DNA of 64,000 nucleotides from Microcoleus vaginatus HSN003 (lineage in GTDB: Bacteria > Cyanobacteriota > Cyanobacteriia > Cyanobacteriales > Microcoleaceae). The notes under the pieces are model-generated. The model was not told the origin of the DNA. It searched no databases and was given only the letters and a program-made list of their open reading frames with translations. A program made the translations under genes and the position numbers. The DNA is taken from positions 1,625,501 to 1,689,500 of the forward strand of contig NZ_CP031705.1 in NCBI RefSeq assembly GCF_022701255.1. The letters run 5' to 3'. Positions 7,975 through 16,456 of the stretch are shown here, piece by piece (the stretch's first letter is position 1; each line of letters opens with the position of its first letter).

Positions 7975-8534
7975 GCGTACAAATGCTCCCTATGGATGTA
8001 ATCTTCAATGGTCGGAGTCAGAGCTTCCCTGTCTCCTGTTTCCCGATAGGAAGTAGAAGAAACATTGGGACCACTCAAAGATGCGATCGCCACGTCTGCA
8101 CCCAGGCGCCTCAACTGCCACAAATCTAATTGCTCTGACGGATAACCCGGTCGTGGTACTATCAGCAACTCCACTTGTTTTAACAATTGTTCAAATTTGT
8201 ACCAGCGAGACAGTTGCCCCACCAAGTCCGAACCTATTACCAGCGTCAAATCTGCATTCGGCCACAGCAATCTTGCTTGTTCCACAGTTTCCACCGTCCT
8301 CGGACTGCTGAGTTCTGGATGCAAGCAAAGATTATGTCGGGGCGAATTAATTTCTTGAATCATTAACAGCAGCATTGCCGATCGGTGTTCTAGAGAAGTT
8401 TGGTGCGACTTAAAAGGATTATCCGACGCCCAAACTGCTACCCAATCAAAATGTTGCGAAAGCCAACTCAGAATTGTTTTATGTCCCGCTGTGGGTGGAT
8501 CGGCACTGGTTCCAAAAAGAGCAATATTCTGCAT
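7935..8534 (-). CDS. nadD: Nicotinate-nucleotide adenylyltransferase
   Basis: The 199-residue nucleotidyltransferase has the family signature at its N-terminus (IALFGTSADPPTAGHKTIL, the GxFDPxHxGH-like motif) and the C-terminal SxTxxR equivalent (NVSSTSYRETGDREALTP). It adenylates nicotinate mononucleotide to nicotinate adenine dinucleotide, the substrate of NadE. The conserved TLVIGSDLVGQLSRWYKF segment is present. The gene overlaps the downstream nrtR start by 40 bp, which implies co-transcription and translational coupling. The ATG at 8534 precedes the first conserved strand by one residue pair, so the start is secure. Confidence 0.9.
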   Translation of the reverse strand: MQNIALFGTSADPPTAGHKTILSWLSQHFDWVAVWASDNPFKSHQTSLEHRSAMLLLMIQEINSPRHNLCLHPELSSPRTVETVEQARLLWPNADLTLVIGSDLVGQLSRWYKFEQLLKQVELLIVPRPGYPSEQLDLWQLRRLGADVAIASLSGPNVSSTSYRETGDREALTPTIEDYIHREHLYAWHEAQKRARVAH

Positions 8535-8559
8535 AGGTAATCGGTAATATCGTTAATAG

Positions 8560-8625
8560 TTAATGGGGAATTGTTGACTGTTGACTGTGGACTGTTGACT
8601 ACTGACTACTGACTACTGACTCTTT
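8560..8625. repeat. TTGACTG/CTGACTA short tandem repeats
   Basis: A run of 7-10 bp units (TTGACTGTTGACTG, then ACTGACTACTGAC) fills the gap between nadD and pncB and touches the pncB 3' end. Related runs occur at 10735-10765, 25903-25970 and 49895-49925. This is the short-tandem-repeat class typical of filamentous cyanobacteria. Confidence 0.7.
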
Positions 8626-10016
8626 TTCGTTTTTTGGGTGAGACTCTGCAAATCTGTAGAAATTTCCACTGAGGGCGAAATCGGGTTGTCAAGTTGGCGA
8701 GTTTCGGGTCGAAGACTGGCCACAGAAGCAGCAGTGCGTTTGGCGATCTCCTCCAAACTTTCCTGTTTCTGGACTCGTTGGCCATCCTTGACAACCAACT
8801 TCATTAATGGTAAGTAAGAATCGCAATTGTGAATAGTTTCTCCCGACAATCCCAAATAATCTCCTACAATTTGCCCATTTTTAATATGTCTAAATATTTG
8901 CTTTCTTCCTGGATATGTTACCTTGCCGCTTGCCTCTTTCATCACCGGAAGTCCGTCAATTTCCACCAACTTATAAACACCGTTGACAGGGGAACCGCTG
9001 ACCAACTTGGTTCCTAAACCGTAACCGTCAATGCAAGCACCGCTACTTTTTAATTTAGCAATTTCTCGCTCGTCCAAATCGCCGCTAGCAAAAATTGGAA
9101 CGCCCGGAAGGATCGATCGAACTTCCCGAGACAGCACCGCCAAATCGCCCGAATCCAGCCGCACGCCTTCCAACTGCATTTCACCGCTGTTTACTCGATC
9201 GGCCAACATCCGCGCCGCCGCCACAGTATCGTAAGTATCGATCAGCAGCGGCGCCCCCGGAAAATAGCGGTGAAAAGCTGCAAACGCTTGATTCTCGCTA
9301 CCTTCGAGGGCAGCCACAGCCATTACCAAAGCATGGGCGATCGTACCGACAGGCTTACGGCCCAACTTCAAAGCAGCCAAAACATTAGAAGTTCCATCGA
9401 ATCCCGCAGCCAGGGCAGCCCTAGCCGCCCACACAGCAGCTTGAGGCCCAAAAGCCCTGCGCGTCCCGAACTCAAGCAACTTAGCCTCCGGGCCCGCCAC
9501 ATCGCGCAGCCGCGCTGCCCGCGTCGCAATCAAAGTTTGATAATTTATGGCATTCAATAAATAAGTTTCCACTAACTGAGCCTGCCACAGAGGAGCCTCA
9601 ATTCGCAGCAGAGGCTCGTTGGCAAACACCGCCGTCCCCTCCGGCACCGCCCAAACATCGCCAGTAAAACGGGCTGTGGCGAGTAAAGTCCAAAATCGCT
9701 CCGGGGCACCGGCAAAAATCCCAGTGGATTGCAAAGCCTCAATTTGGGTCGGCGAAAACCGAAATTTTTCCAAATAATCGAGAACTTGAGCCAAACCCAT
9801 CGCGATCGCGTAGCCAAAACCCTCTGGCAGCCTGCGCGCGAATAATTCAAAACTCGCGGCGCGCCCGTCGAGCCCTTCCCCGACATAACAAGCGCCCATC
9901 GTTAGCTGGTAGAGATCGGTCAAAAGGCTGTAATCTGCTGAAGAAACCGTTAGTTCCTGGTCTTCTAAGATTTCTTCAAAACCTGTGAGCTGCAGGCTTT
10001 CTGTGGTAGTTTTCAT
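8613..10016 (-). CDS. pncB: Nicotinate phosphoribosyltransferase
   Basis: The protein of 467 residues converts nicotinate and PRPP to nicotinate mononucleotide, the first step of the Preiss-Handler salvage route. Seen features are YSLLTDLYQLTMGACYVGEG at the N-terminus, LLEFGTRRAFGPQAA, and LLIDTYDTVAAA, followed by GVRLDSGDLAVLSREVR. These are the conserved PRPP and substrate segments of the NAPRTase family. The start at 10016 (MKTTTESLQ) is preferred. An ATG-like start at 10064 would lie inside the palindrome proposed as operator, and the extra 16 residues do not look conserved. The far C-terminus (about 20 residues) is encoded by repeat-like DNA. It is the first gene of the NAD cluster. 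Confidence 0.92.
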   Translation of the reverse strand: MKTTTESLQLTGFEEILEDQELTVSSADYSLLTDLYQLTMGACYVGEGLDGRAASFELFARRLPEGFGYAIAMGLAQVLDYLEKFRFSPTQIEALQSTGIFAGAPERFWTLLATARFTGDVWAVPEGTAVFANEPLLRIEAPLWQAQLVETYLLNAINYQTLIATRAARLRDVAGPEAKLLEFGTRRAFGPQAAVWAARAALAAGFDGTSNVLAALKLGRKPVGTIAHALVMAVAALEGSENQAFAAFHRYFPGAPLLIDTYDTVAAARMLADRVNSGEMQLEGVRLDSGDLAVLSREVRSILPGVPIFASGDLDEREIAKLKSSGACIDGYGLGTKLVSGSPVNGVYKLVEIDGLPVMKEASGKVTYPGRKQIFRHIKNGQIVGDYLGLSGETIHNCDSYLPLMKLVVKDGQRVQKQESLEEIAKRTAASVASLRPETRQLDNPISPSVEISTDLQSLTQKTKKSQ

Positions 10017-10049
10017 AAGAAAAACCCCGGACAAACTTCTTTTTTTAAT

Positions 10050-10068
10050 TATAGTGACAAACACTATA
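10050..10068. promoter_or_regulatory. Perfect palindrome upstream of pncB, candidate NrtR operator
   Basis: TATAGTGACAAACACTATA is a perfect inverted repeat with 7-bp arms and a 5-bp spacer, about 33 bp upstream of the preferred pncB start. NrtR regulators bind palindromes of this size in front of NAD genes, and nrtR is two genes downstream. The assignment as operator is inference from position and symmetry. Confidence 0.65.
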
Positions 10069-10514
10069 TCTTTTTGTAAATCTTTGATAAAGATTACAGA
10101 TATTTGTCGGAAAAATTCGCTGATTATGCCCTTTAATAGCGGATTTTGGTTAATTTTACATTAATATTATGGTAAAATCCATATAAATTCTTAATTTAAC
10201 AAACTCAGGAATTAACCACAAACACTCAAGCGTTCCGGGTTTTTTGCGAAAATATTTCCTTGCAGCCTTTGAATAGAGTTAGAAAACCCGGTTTCTGAGC
10301 GTCGGGAGGGCGATCGCGACTGCTTGACTTGAGTAAGGAAAAATCTACCAGCAAAAGGTCGATCGTCCAACAATGCGTAATTTATAAAACCTTCAGCTTG
10401 CTTCAATGTTGCAGACCAATAAGTAATTCAAATAAATATTGCTAAACTCATCCAAAGCTCAAAAATCCGAGTAATATTAAAAGTATCAGAACTCAGACAA
10501 GAGAGGCAGATTCT
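10069..10514. other. Intergenic region with a CCGGGTTTTTT hairpin repeat
   Basis: Positions 10228-10300 hold a copy of a dispersed repeat with arms like TTCCGGGTTTTTTGCG and AAAACCCGGTTTCTGA. Related copies are at 30518-30600 and 42635-42730. The rest is A/T-rich. No gene is supported; a minus-strand frame across 10212-10406 consists of the repeat. Confidence 0.55.
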
Positions 10515-10664
10515 ATGAATCTTTCTAAATCTTTGGCAAACGCGATGCGTTACGTTTCGGAAGCAGCGGTGCGGATTTTTAGCCCCAGCGATGACAACTA
10601 TCCAAATAGTGGAGTTCAACCTTTTGAGGGTAAGCTTTCTAAAAGTTCTAAATCGAGAGACTGA
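10515..10664 (+). CDS. Small conserved cyanobacterial protein (49 aa)
   Basis: The frame starts at ATG 10515, with an AGAGG ribosome-binding site 8-10 bp upstream, and ends at TGA 10662-10664. The product has a short amphipathic N-terminus (MNLSKSLANAMRYVSEAAV) followed by RIFSPSDDNYPNSGVQPFEG. I recall similar short proteins with a DDxYPxxGVQPFEG core in many cyanobacteria, all without known function. This memory is not verified by search. It has no membrane segment. A 97-residue minus-strand frame over the same bases is considered a shadow. Confidence 0.65.
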   Translation: MNLSKSLANAMRYVSEAAVRIFSPSDDNYPNSGVQPFEGKLSKSSKSRD

Positions 10665-10897
10665 ACAGCCATTAACGCAGTTTCTAGCGAGTTCGGCACA
10701 GCCATTCAGTTTAACAGTCAATGGTTAACACTTAATTGTTGACTGTTGACTTTTGACTTTGACTATCAATAGTAATTGTAGATGGGGTTTCCCTTCCTTC
10801 TACCCAACCTACAATTACCAATCACCAATTACATTGAACTTCCCCAATTGACAAAAGACCGATTCAGTGTAGAGTAAGCTTTTGAAATAAAGATTTT

Positions 10898-11009
10898 GGC
10901 GTTGCTGATTTAGGGTATGAAAGGCTAAATATGCAAGTCATAGAAACCAGTATTCACAAAACTTAGGGATTTTCAAGTTATTTTTTTCATACCCTGATTA
11001 AGCAACGCC
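10898..11009. mobile_element. 112-bp MITE-like element
   Basis: The element begins GGCGTTGCTGATTTAGGGTA and ends with the near-perfect inverted counterpart TACCCTGATTAAGCAACGCC, giving inverted repeats of about 24 bp around an A/T-rich core. It encodes nothing. The same family, with the same size, occurs at 51877-51989. Its right end sits exactly at the truncation point of the SPFH gene fragment that follows. No clear target-site duplication is visible. Confidence 0.75.
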
Positions 11010-11477
11010 GACGTGAAGATTTCTGAGTTGAAAGCGAATTCTCAGGTGAAACAAGCTCAAGGCGAAGCTGAGTCGATTCGGGTGAAGGGAAATGCTCAAG
11101 CTGAAGCTTATCGCGCGGGTGTTGTAGCTTTGGGAGGTTCCGGTTATACGGCTTTGCAGTTAATGCAAATTATAGGCGATCGCAACGTGCGAGTTGTGCC
11201 GGATGTTGCGGTAACAGGCAACGGTAGCGGTGGCGGTTTGGTTGATGGTTTGCTGGGAATGATGATGTGGAATCAAACGAGCAAAAATGGAGAAAATGGC
11301 GGGGAGTTACCGTTAGTTAACCTACAGAAATCGGAACCTGCGGCCAAGTTATCAGTAGCCCAGGTGAATTCTGTTAAGCCGTCGGCATCTCGCGCTAATT
11401 CCCCTGTTGCGAATTCTGAGGCTGATATTGATTCGCGGTTTGATGAATTGCCGTTTGACGATCGCTCTTTTAGTTAG
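11010..11477 (+). pseudogene. 5'-truncated SPFH/flotillin-like gene (C-terminal fragment)
   Basis: The 155-residue frame aligns throughout with the last quarter of the intact SPFH protein encoded at 58805-60742. Shared blocks are QGEAESIRVKGNAQAEAYRA, LQLMQ, VRVVPDVAVTGNGSGGG, and GMMMWNQTSKNGENG. The N-terminal SPFH domain and membrane segments are missing, and the left boundary is the end of the MITE-like element at 11009. The fragment continues past the point where the intact gene has an amber stop, into an Ala/Ser/Pro-rich tail ending DELPFDDRSFS. An ATG-less start (GTG at 11013) exists, but function is doubtful. Confidence 0.75.
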
Positions 11478-11950
11478 GCTGTGCAGTTTGTAGCGAGAAC
11501 TTGAGTCCTCTCTTATCGAAAGGGGGTATTACCAGTTTGTAGTTGGGCCCGATACCTAGCCAAAAGTTCAGCTAATCTCCTCAACCCAATGTCAGCATTA
11601 GCTGACCTTTTTTTATAGCTAAAAACTAAACTTTTAACCAGCTATTTTGGCGAAGACTTTTTCTAAACTTCAAACTTAATTGACATGCCGATTTTAAAAT
11701 GCTACTCTCGGCATATTGCTATTTCGTTCTTAGTGTGCTGGTTTAGTTTCACTTTAGCCTCAAGGCTTTGCTAGGTAACGCTTTGAGATTATTTACATCC
11801 GCTTGCGGGCAACTTGCTCAACTCGGGGCGATTGCCTTGAAATCCTAGCCAGCTATGGTTTAGGACACCAGAAAACTAATAATTTGGCACACTAAGTACG
11901 GAAGAGCCCGGCATATTTGGAGTGTACTTCCTTAGCAATTAGAGTAAGTT
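11478..11950. other. Intergenic region containing a second inverted-repeat element
   Basis: No coding sequence is recognised. Positions 11570-11640 are ordinary A/T-rich spacer. Positions 11709-11917 hold the inverted- and direct-repeat structure listed separately. Confidence 0.5.
11709..11917. mobile_element. Small non-autonomous element with 10-bp inverted repeats
   Basis: CTTAGTGTGC at 11729-11738 is matched by its inverse GCACACTAAG at 11887-11896. Outside these, CGGCATATT occurs as a direct repeat at 11709-11717 and 11909-11917, exactly 200 bp apart. Internal short palindromes such as CTCAAGGC...GCTTTGAG are present. The layout is that of a MITE-like insertion, but the direct repeats do not abut the inverted ones, so the boundaries are uncertain. 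Confidence 0.45.
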
Positions 11951-12544
11951 ATGCAACTTTCAACGATGGATTTAGATACATTTTCTCAGGCGAGTCTCCT
12001 GGGATTCGCGGCCTTAGCAGGCTATATTCTGACACTGCTTCCCACAAATTTGAGAATTGTTTTCCCTCTCACAAAAAAAACTGGCTTTCCCCAATGGCTG
12101 CTGAAATATCGCCGTTTCATTGGTCTGATCTCTTTCTTTTTAGCTGTAGCTCACGGATTCATCTTTTTCAAACAAAGAAACTTTGATATCTTTGATATCA
12201 AAACTTATTTTGTTTACTTCCAGGGAGTAGCGACATTCATTATTTTTACTCTTTTGGCTATCACCTCTAACGATTGGAGCGTGAAAAGACTTAAGAAAAA
12301 TTGGAAAAAATTGCAGCGTCTCACTTACCTTGGTATGTTTTTAGTAACCTGGCATATCTGGGATAAAATGGCCGGTCACTGGACATATTTAACGCCTGTT
12401 GGAATTGCAGCTATAACCGCCACAATAGTTTTATTCCTCGGTCGAGTCTTGATTGAGCGCCAATCTAGACAACAAAAACATCAGCCAACAGAAGGCAAAG
12501 TAACAGTCCTAACAAGAGTATGGGATAGCATTTCTCAAAGGTAG
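11951..12544 (+). CDS. Ferric reductase-like transmembrane protein (MsrQ/YedZ-like)
   Basis: The 197-residue integral membrane protein has about five or six hydrophobic helices. It shows the histidine pattern of the ferric-reductase-like domain: FLAVAHGFIFF in one helix and VTWHIWDK in another, with KRLKKNWKKLQRLTYLG between them. Such proteins carry b-type haem and pass electrons across the membrane. MsrQ, the best-known short member, serves the periplasmic methionine sulfoxide reductase MsrP. No MsrP gene is next to it, so the partner is unknown. There is no FAD or NADPH domain. The start at 11951 has only a weak upstream GAGTAAG. Confidence 0.8.
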   Translation: MQLSTMDLDTFSQASLLGFAALAGYILTLLPTNLRIVFPLTKKTGFPQWLLKYRRFIGLISFFLAVAHGFIFFKQRNFDIFDIKTYFVYFQGVATFIIFTLLAITSNDWSVKRLKKNWKKLQRLTYLGMFLVTWHIWDKMAGHWTYLTPVGIAAITATIVLFLGRVLIERQSRQQKHQPTEGKVTVLTRVWDSISQR

Positions 12545-12630
12545 AATGCAGCAGAAAAATCTTCTATTAATTTCTGGGCTTGAAATCTGGAAGTTTATTT
12601 TAAATAAAGTGAGTTGTGGAGGCCATATTT

Positions 12631-13998
12631 ATGATATCAAAAGCAGTTAAATGGAAAGTTTCAGCAGTCTGGACACTAACAGCAGTTGTAACTGCGGCGG
12701 GCATCGGGTGGTCTAGGTCGCTTCCGGAATTGAAAACAACTGCATCGCAGTTTAAATCGGGGCTGTTCACTCAATATTCTCGCAGTTTTAAAGATAATTC
12801 TGGGTGGATTTACGCGATCGCACTCAGTCCAGACGGCACAACTTTAGCCAGCGGGAGTTATGGCGGCATTATCAAAATCTGGAACTTGCAAACCGGCGAA
12901 TTACTTTACACCTTAAAAGCACATACCGATGCAATTGAATCCCTCGCCATTAGTCCTGATGGCAATCTTCTGGCTAGCGGGAGTTGGGATAACCGGATTA
13001 AATTGTGGAATCTCAAAACTGGCATACTCATCAATACCTTGAAAGGTCATGCGGATGATGTCAAAGCAATAAGTATCAGTCCTGATGGAAGGTTACTCGC
13101 TTCTGGAAGTACCGACAAAACTGTAAAAGTGTGGAATTTTTCCGATGGCAAACTACTCCGCACACTTCCAGATACAGACTGGATTAAATCTGTCGCTTTT
13201 AGCCCGGACAGTAAAATTTTAGCAAGCGGCAGCGAGAATGGAACTATTAAGATTTGGTGGCTTGATGATGGCGGCAATTACACGCTGACGGGGCATTCCG
13301 GGTCGGTAAAATCAGTGAGTTTTAGTCCCGACGGGAAAACTTTAGCGAGTGGCAGTGCGGATAAAACTGTTAAGCTGTGGCAGTTTACAAATGGCAAAGT
13401 TCTGCATACATTAACAGGGCATTCGGGCCCGGTGCAGTCAGTTGCTTTTAGCGCGGATGGACAGGCTTTAGCTAGTGGCAGCTACGACAAAACTATCAAG
13501 CTGTGGAATTTGAAAACGGGCGAACTGATGACAAATTTTGCGGCTCATTCTAAGCCTGTTTGGTCGGTAGCTTTTAGCTCTCAAAATCCTGTTTTAGCCA
13601 GCGGTAGCGCAGATGAAACTATTAAGCTTTGGCCTGTACCTGTCCCGCTTGCGACTCCGGTTAACTCTCCAGCGCCAGAGGTAGAGGCCACATCTTCTGA
13701 CATTATCTCGCCCGGTGAAATTGCACAGTTGAACCGGAAAGTTTACGACCAAATTGACAAGAGTTGGCGCTCGACTCCCACCTTCAACACTTCATTAGTT
13801 TATCGGGTTGCCGTGGATGAAGAAGGGGGAATTATAGATTATCAGCCAGTGAACCAAGAAGCGGTTGATTTTCTCCAAGAAACTTCTCTTCCTTCCTGTC
13901 GTAAAGCGGCTCGTCAACCAAAGATTTTTAGTCAATTTCAGGTAGTGTTTAAACCCTCAGGGGTGCTTGAAGTTAACCCGTGGCAAGGGTGGAATTAA
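12631..13998 (+). CDS. Membrane-anchored WD40-repeat protein
   Basis: From the ATG at 12631 (a GGAGG site lies 8 bp upstream, which decides against the in-frame GTG at 12616) the protein has 455 residues. A single hydrophobic segment at about residues 9-26 is a signal anchor. Seven WD40 repeats follow (about residues 55-345, with SPDGxxLASGSxDxTIKLW units), enough for one propeller. A C-terminal domain of about 90 residues (LNRKVYDQIDKSW, then YRVAVDEEGGIIDYQPVNQE) has the look of a conserved cyanobacterial extracytoplasmic module. The repeats here are diverged, unlike the near-identical ones at 17.7-19.5 kb. A scaffold role is inferred; partners are unknown. Confidence 0.85.
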   Translation: MISKAVKWKVSAVWTLTAVVTAAGIGWSRSLPELKTTASQFKSGLFTQYSRSFKDNSGWIYAIALSPDGTTLASGSYGGIIKIWNLQTGELLYTLKAHTDAIESLAISPDGNLLASGSWDNRIKLWNLKTGILINTLKGHADDVKAISISPDGRLLASGSTDKTVKVWNFSDGKLLRTLPDTDWIKSVAFSPDSKILASGSENGTIKIWWLDDGGNYTLTGHSGSVKSVSFSPDGKTLASGSADKTVKLWQFTNGKVLHTLTGHSGPVQSVAFSADGQALASGSYDKTIKLWNLKTGELMTNFAAHSKPVWSVAFSSQNPVLASGSADETIKLWPVPVPLATPVNSPAPEVEATSSDIISPGEIAQLNRKVYDQIDKSWRSTPTFNTSLVYRVAVDEEGGIIDYQPVNQEAVDFLQETSLPSCRKAARQPKIFSQFQVVFKPSGVLEVNPWQGWN

Positions 13999-14191
13999 TC
14001 TTACTACTTATCTGGCTAATTAGGTTAAATTAGGACTTAATAAATTACTGAAAGACTCGATGTTATTGTCTTCTAGTTCTTGCTTCTTCCTCCTTTTCTC
14101 TCACTCATAACTCTTGATGCAATTGATCGCGGTTGAAATCTTTGTCCCGATCGCAGTACAATCGATCGATATTGCATCTGAGGAATCTCCC

Positions 14192-14476
14192 ATGTCAGAA
14201 CCGTTTTCTACTGAGATTAGCGATCGCATCTGCACTCACATGAACGAAGACCACGCTAGTGCTGTAGTGCTGTACGCTCAAGCATTTGGCGACCAACCGG
14301 AGGCAACAGAAGCTCAAATGCTCGCTATTGATGCCAACGGCATGGATTTAACCGCTAAAGTCAACGACGAAACAGTGCCTGTCAGAGTTAAATTCGATCG
14401 CACTTTAAAAGACGCCGAAGATGCTCACCACACTCTGATTGAAATGGTGAAACAAGCTCGAAAAGTTGCTAAGTAG
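14192..14476 (+). CDS. DUF2470 protein
   Basis: This 94-residue protein is a stand-alone DUF2470 domain (ISDRICTHMNEDHASAVVLY, then AIDANGMDLTAKV and VRVKFDRTLKDAEDAHHTL). DUF2470 is usually found at the C-terminus of haem-utilisation and pyridoxamine-oxidase-like proteins; stand-alone forms are common in cyanobacteria, with no settled function. The start at 14192 follows a GAGGA site by 7 bp; upstream in-frame ATGs lack such a site. The first 54 codons are duplicated almost base for base at 21550-21714. Confidence 0.85.
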   Translation: MSEPFSTEISDRICTHMNEDHASAVVLYAQAFGDQPEATEAQMLAIDANGMDLTAKVNDETVPVRVKFDRTLKDAEDAHHTLIEMVKQARKVAK

Positions 14477-14664
14477 TCAATTGCCTACTAGGCGGTTATA
14501 ATTTTAACGTTTGCAGTACGGAATTTAGTCCGCTTAAATAGTTGTTAAGGACTAACATCCTTACTACAAACCTTGAGTTGGCTAAAATTATTTTAAAGAC
14601 TAAAATCCTGACTGCAAACAAAATATTTAATAAAGTTGAATTCTCCTCTAAAATATCTAATAAA

Positions 14665-16302
14665 ATGACAGAAAATTACCCAAACCCCAAAGCATTAGAT
14701 GTCGTCAAGGGCAGTAAAAATAACCATTTCGATGCACTGGTAAAGCGACTAGATTTGATGATTCGCGCCCGCTATTCGCTGCTGTACATTGTCGGCGCGG
14801 AGGAGGAACCGGTCGAAGCCGTAATTGCCCAAGTAGCGCTGCAAGTAACTCCCGCGCGCCGGGTGTTGTTCTGGGATCTCGTGCGCGGCTGGGAGGATAA
14901 CGGTTCAGGGAAAGGTTCGGTAATGGCGGCGCTCGATCGCGTCAGCAAAACTGCTGTTGAAGAATATACCATATTTGTACTGCGGGATTTGCACCCTGTT
15001 TTGAAATATCCATACAGCGAAAAAAGCGCGGCGGTAGTGCGAGAATTGCGGAATTTAACGCGAGAATTGAAGCGCAGCAAAAAAACTATAGTTCTTACTT
15101 CTCACACGCTGGAATTGCCGGAGGAATTGAAAGAAGAAGTAACAGTAATTGATTTTCCTTTGCCCAACGTCCAAGAAATCGACAGTTTAATTTCCCACGT
15201 TGTGGAAAAGCCGCAACAGTTGCAAGTTAGCGGTTTAGCAAGGGAACAGTTGGTTAAAGCTTGTCAGGGTTTGAGTCGCGCTAGAATCGGGCGGGTTTTA
15301 GCTAAAGCTTTGGCCGCCAAACAGCAAATTAACGAGTCAGATATTGACGGAGTTTTGGAGGAAAAACAGCAAGCAATTCGCCAAACGGGAATTTTGGAGT
15401 TTTTCAACTCCAGAGAATCCCTAAAAAGTGTGGGCGGCTTGGAGAATTTGAAACAGTGGGTAAAAATGCGACAAGATGCTTTTACTGACGAAGCTCGTCG
15501 CTACGGCATACCGAATCCGAAAGGAGTTTTGTTAGTAGGAATTCAAGGAACAGGCAAATCTTTATCTGCGAAAACAATAGCCTCAGAGTGGCGTTTGCCA
15601 CTGTTGCGATTGGATACTGGGAGATTGTTTGGTGGCGTGGTCGGGGAAAGCGAAAGCCGCGTCAGGCAAATGATACAATTAGCAGAGGCGATCGCACCTT
15701 GCGTTTTGTGGATCGATGAAATAGATAAAGCCTTCGGCAACATTATCAGCGGTAGCGACGGGGATTCGGGAACTTCGCGCCGGGTATTCGGCAGTTTGAT
15801 TACTTGGATGCAGGAAAAAACCAGTCCGGTGTTTATCGTCGCAACTGCAAATAACGTGCGGATTTTGCCCGCAGAGTTGCTGAGAAAGGGCAGATTTGAT
15901 GAAATTTTCTTTTTGAATTTGCCCTCAGAATCGGAACGGCAAGATATTTTTAAAGTGCATTTGCAGCGTTTGCGGCCGACTAGATTGCGCGAGTTTGATT
16001 TGGCGGTTTTGGCTAAACGCGCTGAGAATTTTAGCGGTGCAGAAATTGAACAAGTCGTAATAGATGGGTTGTATCGGGCCTTTGGCACGTTTGTCAACGG
16101 ACAGCGCCGAGATTTGATGACCGAGGATATTTTGAGGTCGATCGAGGATACTGTACCTTTAGCTGCGATCGCGCGATCGCAAATTGAAGATTTGAAGCGC
16201 TGGGCGGCGGAAGCGGGCGCGAGAACAGCATCTAACGATACTCACTTAATTGATGAATTGAAACGCTACAGCCAGCGGCGAAGGGATGCGATCGACAATT
16301 AA
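14665..16302 (+). CDS. ycf46: Ycf46-type AAA ATPase
   Basis: The product has 545 residues from the ATG at 14665. Upstream in-frame sequence is repeat-like (AGGACTAACATCCTTACTAC) and is not taken as coding. Residues 25-260 form the N-terminal domain typical of Ycf46 (LIRARYSLLYIVGAEEEPVE-like; the actual motif begins MIRARYSLLY). The AAA domain follows, with Walker A GIQGTGKS at 292-299, Walker B CVLWIDEIDKAF near 346 and the second region of homology ELLRKGRFDEIFF. Ycf46 is conserved in cyanobacteria and some plastids; roles in inorganic carbon or photosynthesis regulation have been proposed. No operon partner is evident. Confidence 0.85.
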   Translation: MTENYPNPKALDVVKGSKNNHFDALVKRLDLMIRARYSLLYIVGAEEEPVEAVIAQVALQVTPARRVLFWDLVRGWEDNGSGKGSVMAALDRVSKTAVEEYTIFVLRDLHPVLKYPYSEKSAAVVRELRNLTRELKRSKKTIVLTSHTLELPEELKEEVTVIDFPLPNVQEIDSLISHVVEKPQQLQVSGLAREQLVKACQGLSRARIGRVLAKALAAKQQINESDIDGVLEEKQQAIRQTGILEFFNSRESLKSVGGLENLKQWVKMRQDAFTDEARRYGIPNPKGVLLVGIQGTGKSLSAKTIASEWRLPLLRLDTGRLFGGVVGESESRVRQMIQLAEAIAPCVLWIDEIDKAFGNIISGSDGDSGTSRRVFGSLITWMQEKTSPVFIVATANNVRILPAELLRKGRFDEIFFLNLPSESERQDIFKVHLQRLRPTRLREFDLAVLAKRAENFSGAEIEQVVIDGLYRAFGTFVNGQRRDLMTEDILRSIEDTVPLAAIARSQIEDLKRWAAEAGARTASNDTHLIDELKRYSQRRRDAIDN

Positions 16303-16456
16303 CTTAATTTGGCATCTCTTTAAAAGAGGGACTTTGAACAAGTTCTTGTCCTCCGCTTTTTAAGGGGGGCTAGGAGGGGAATCGAGCTTAGCCGAACCGT
16401 ATTGGGCTATATGCACCATCACTTATCGCACCGGCATCATCACCAATTTACCAACG

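Noticed and set aside
10428..10721. 97-codon minus-strand frame
   Set aside because: It overlaps the better supported plus-strand small gene at 10515-10664.
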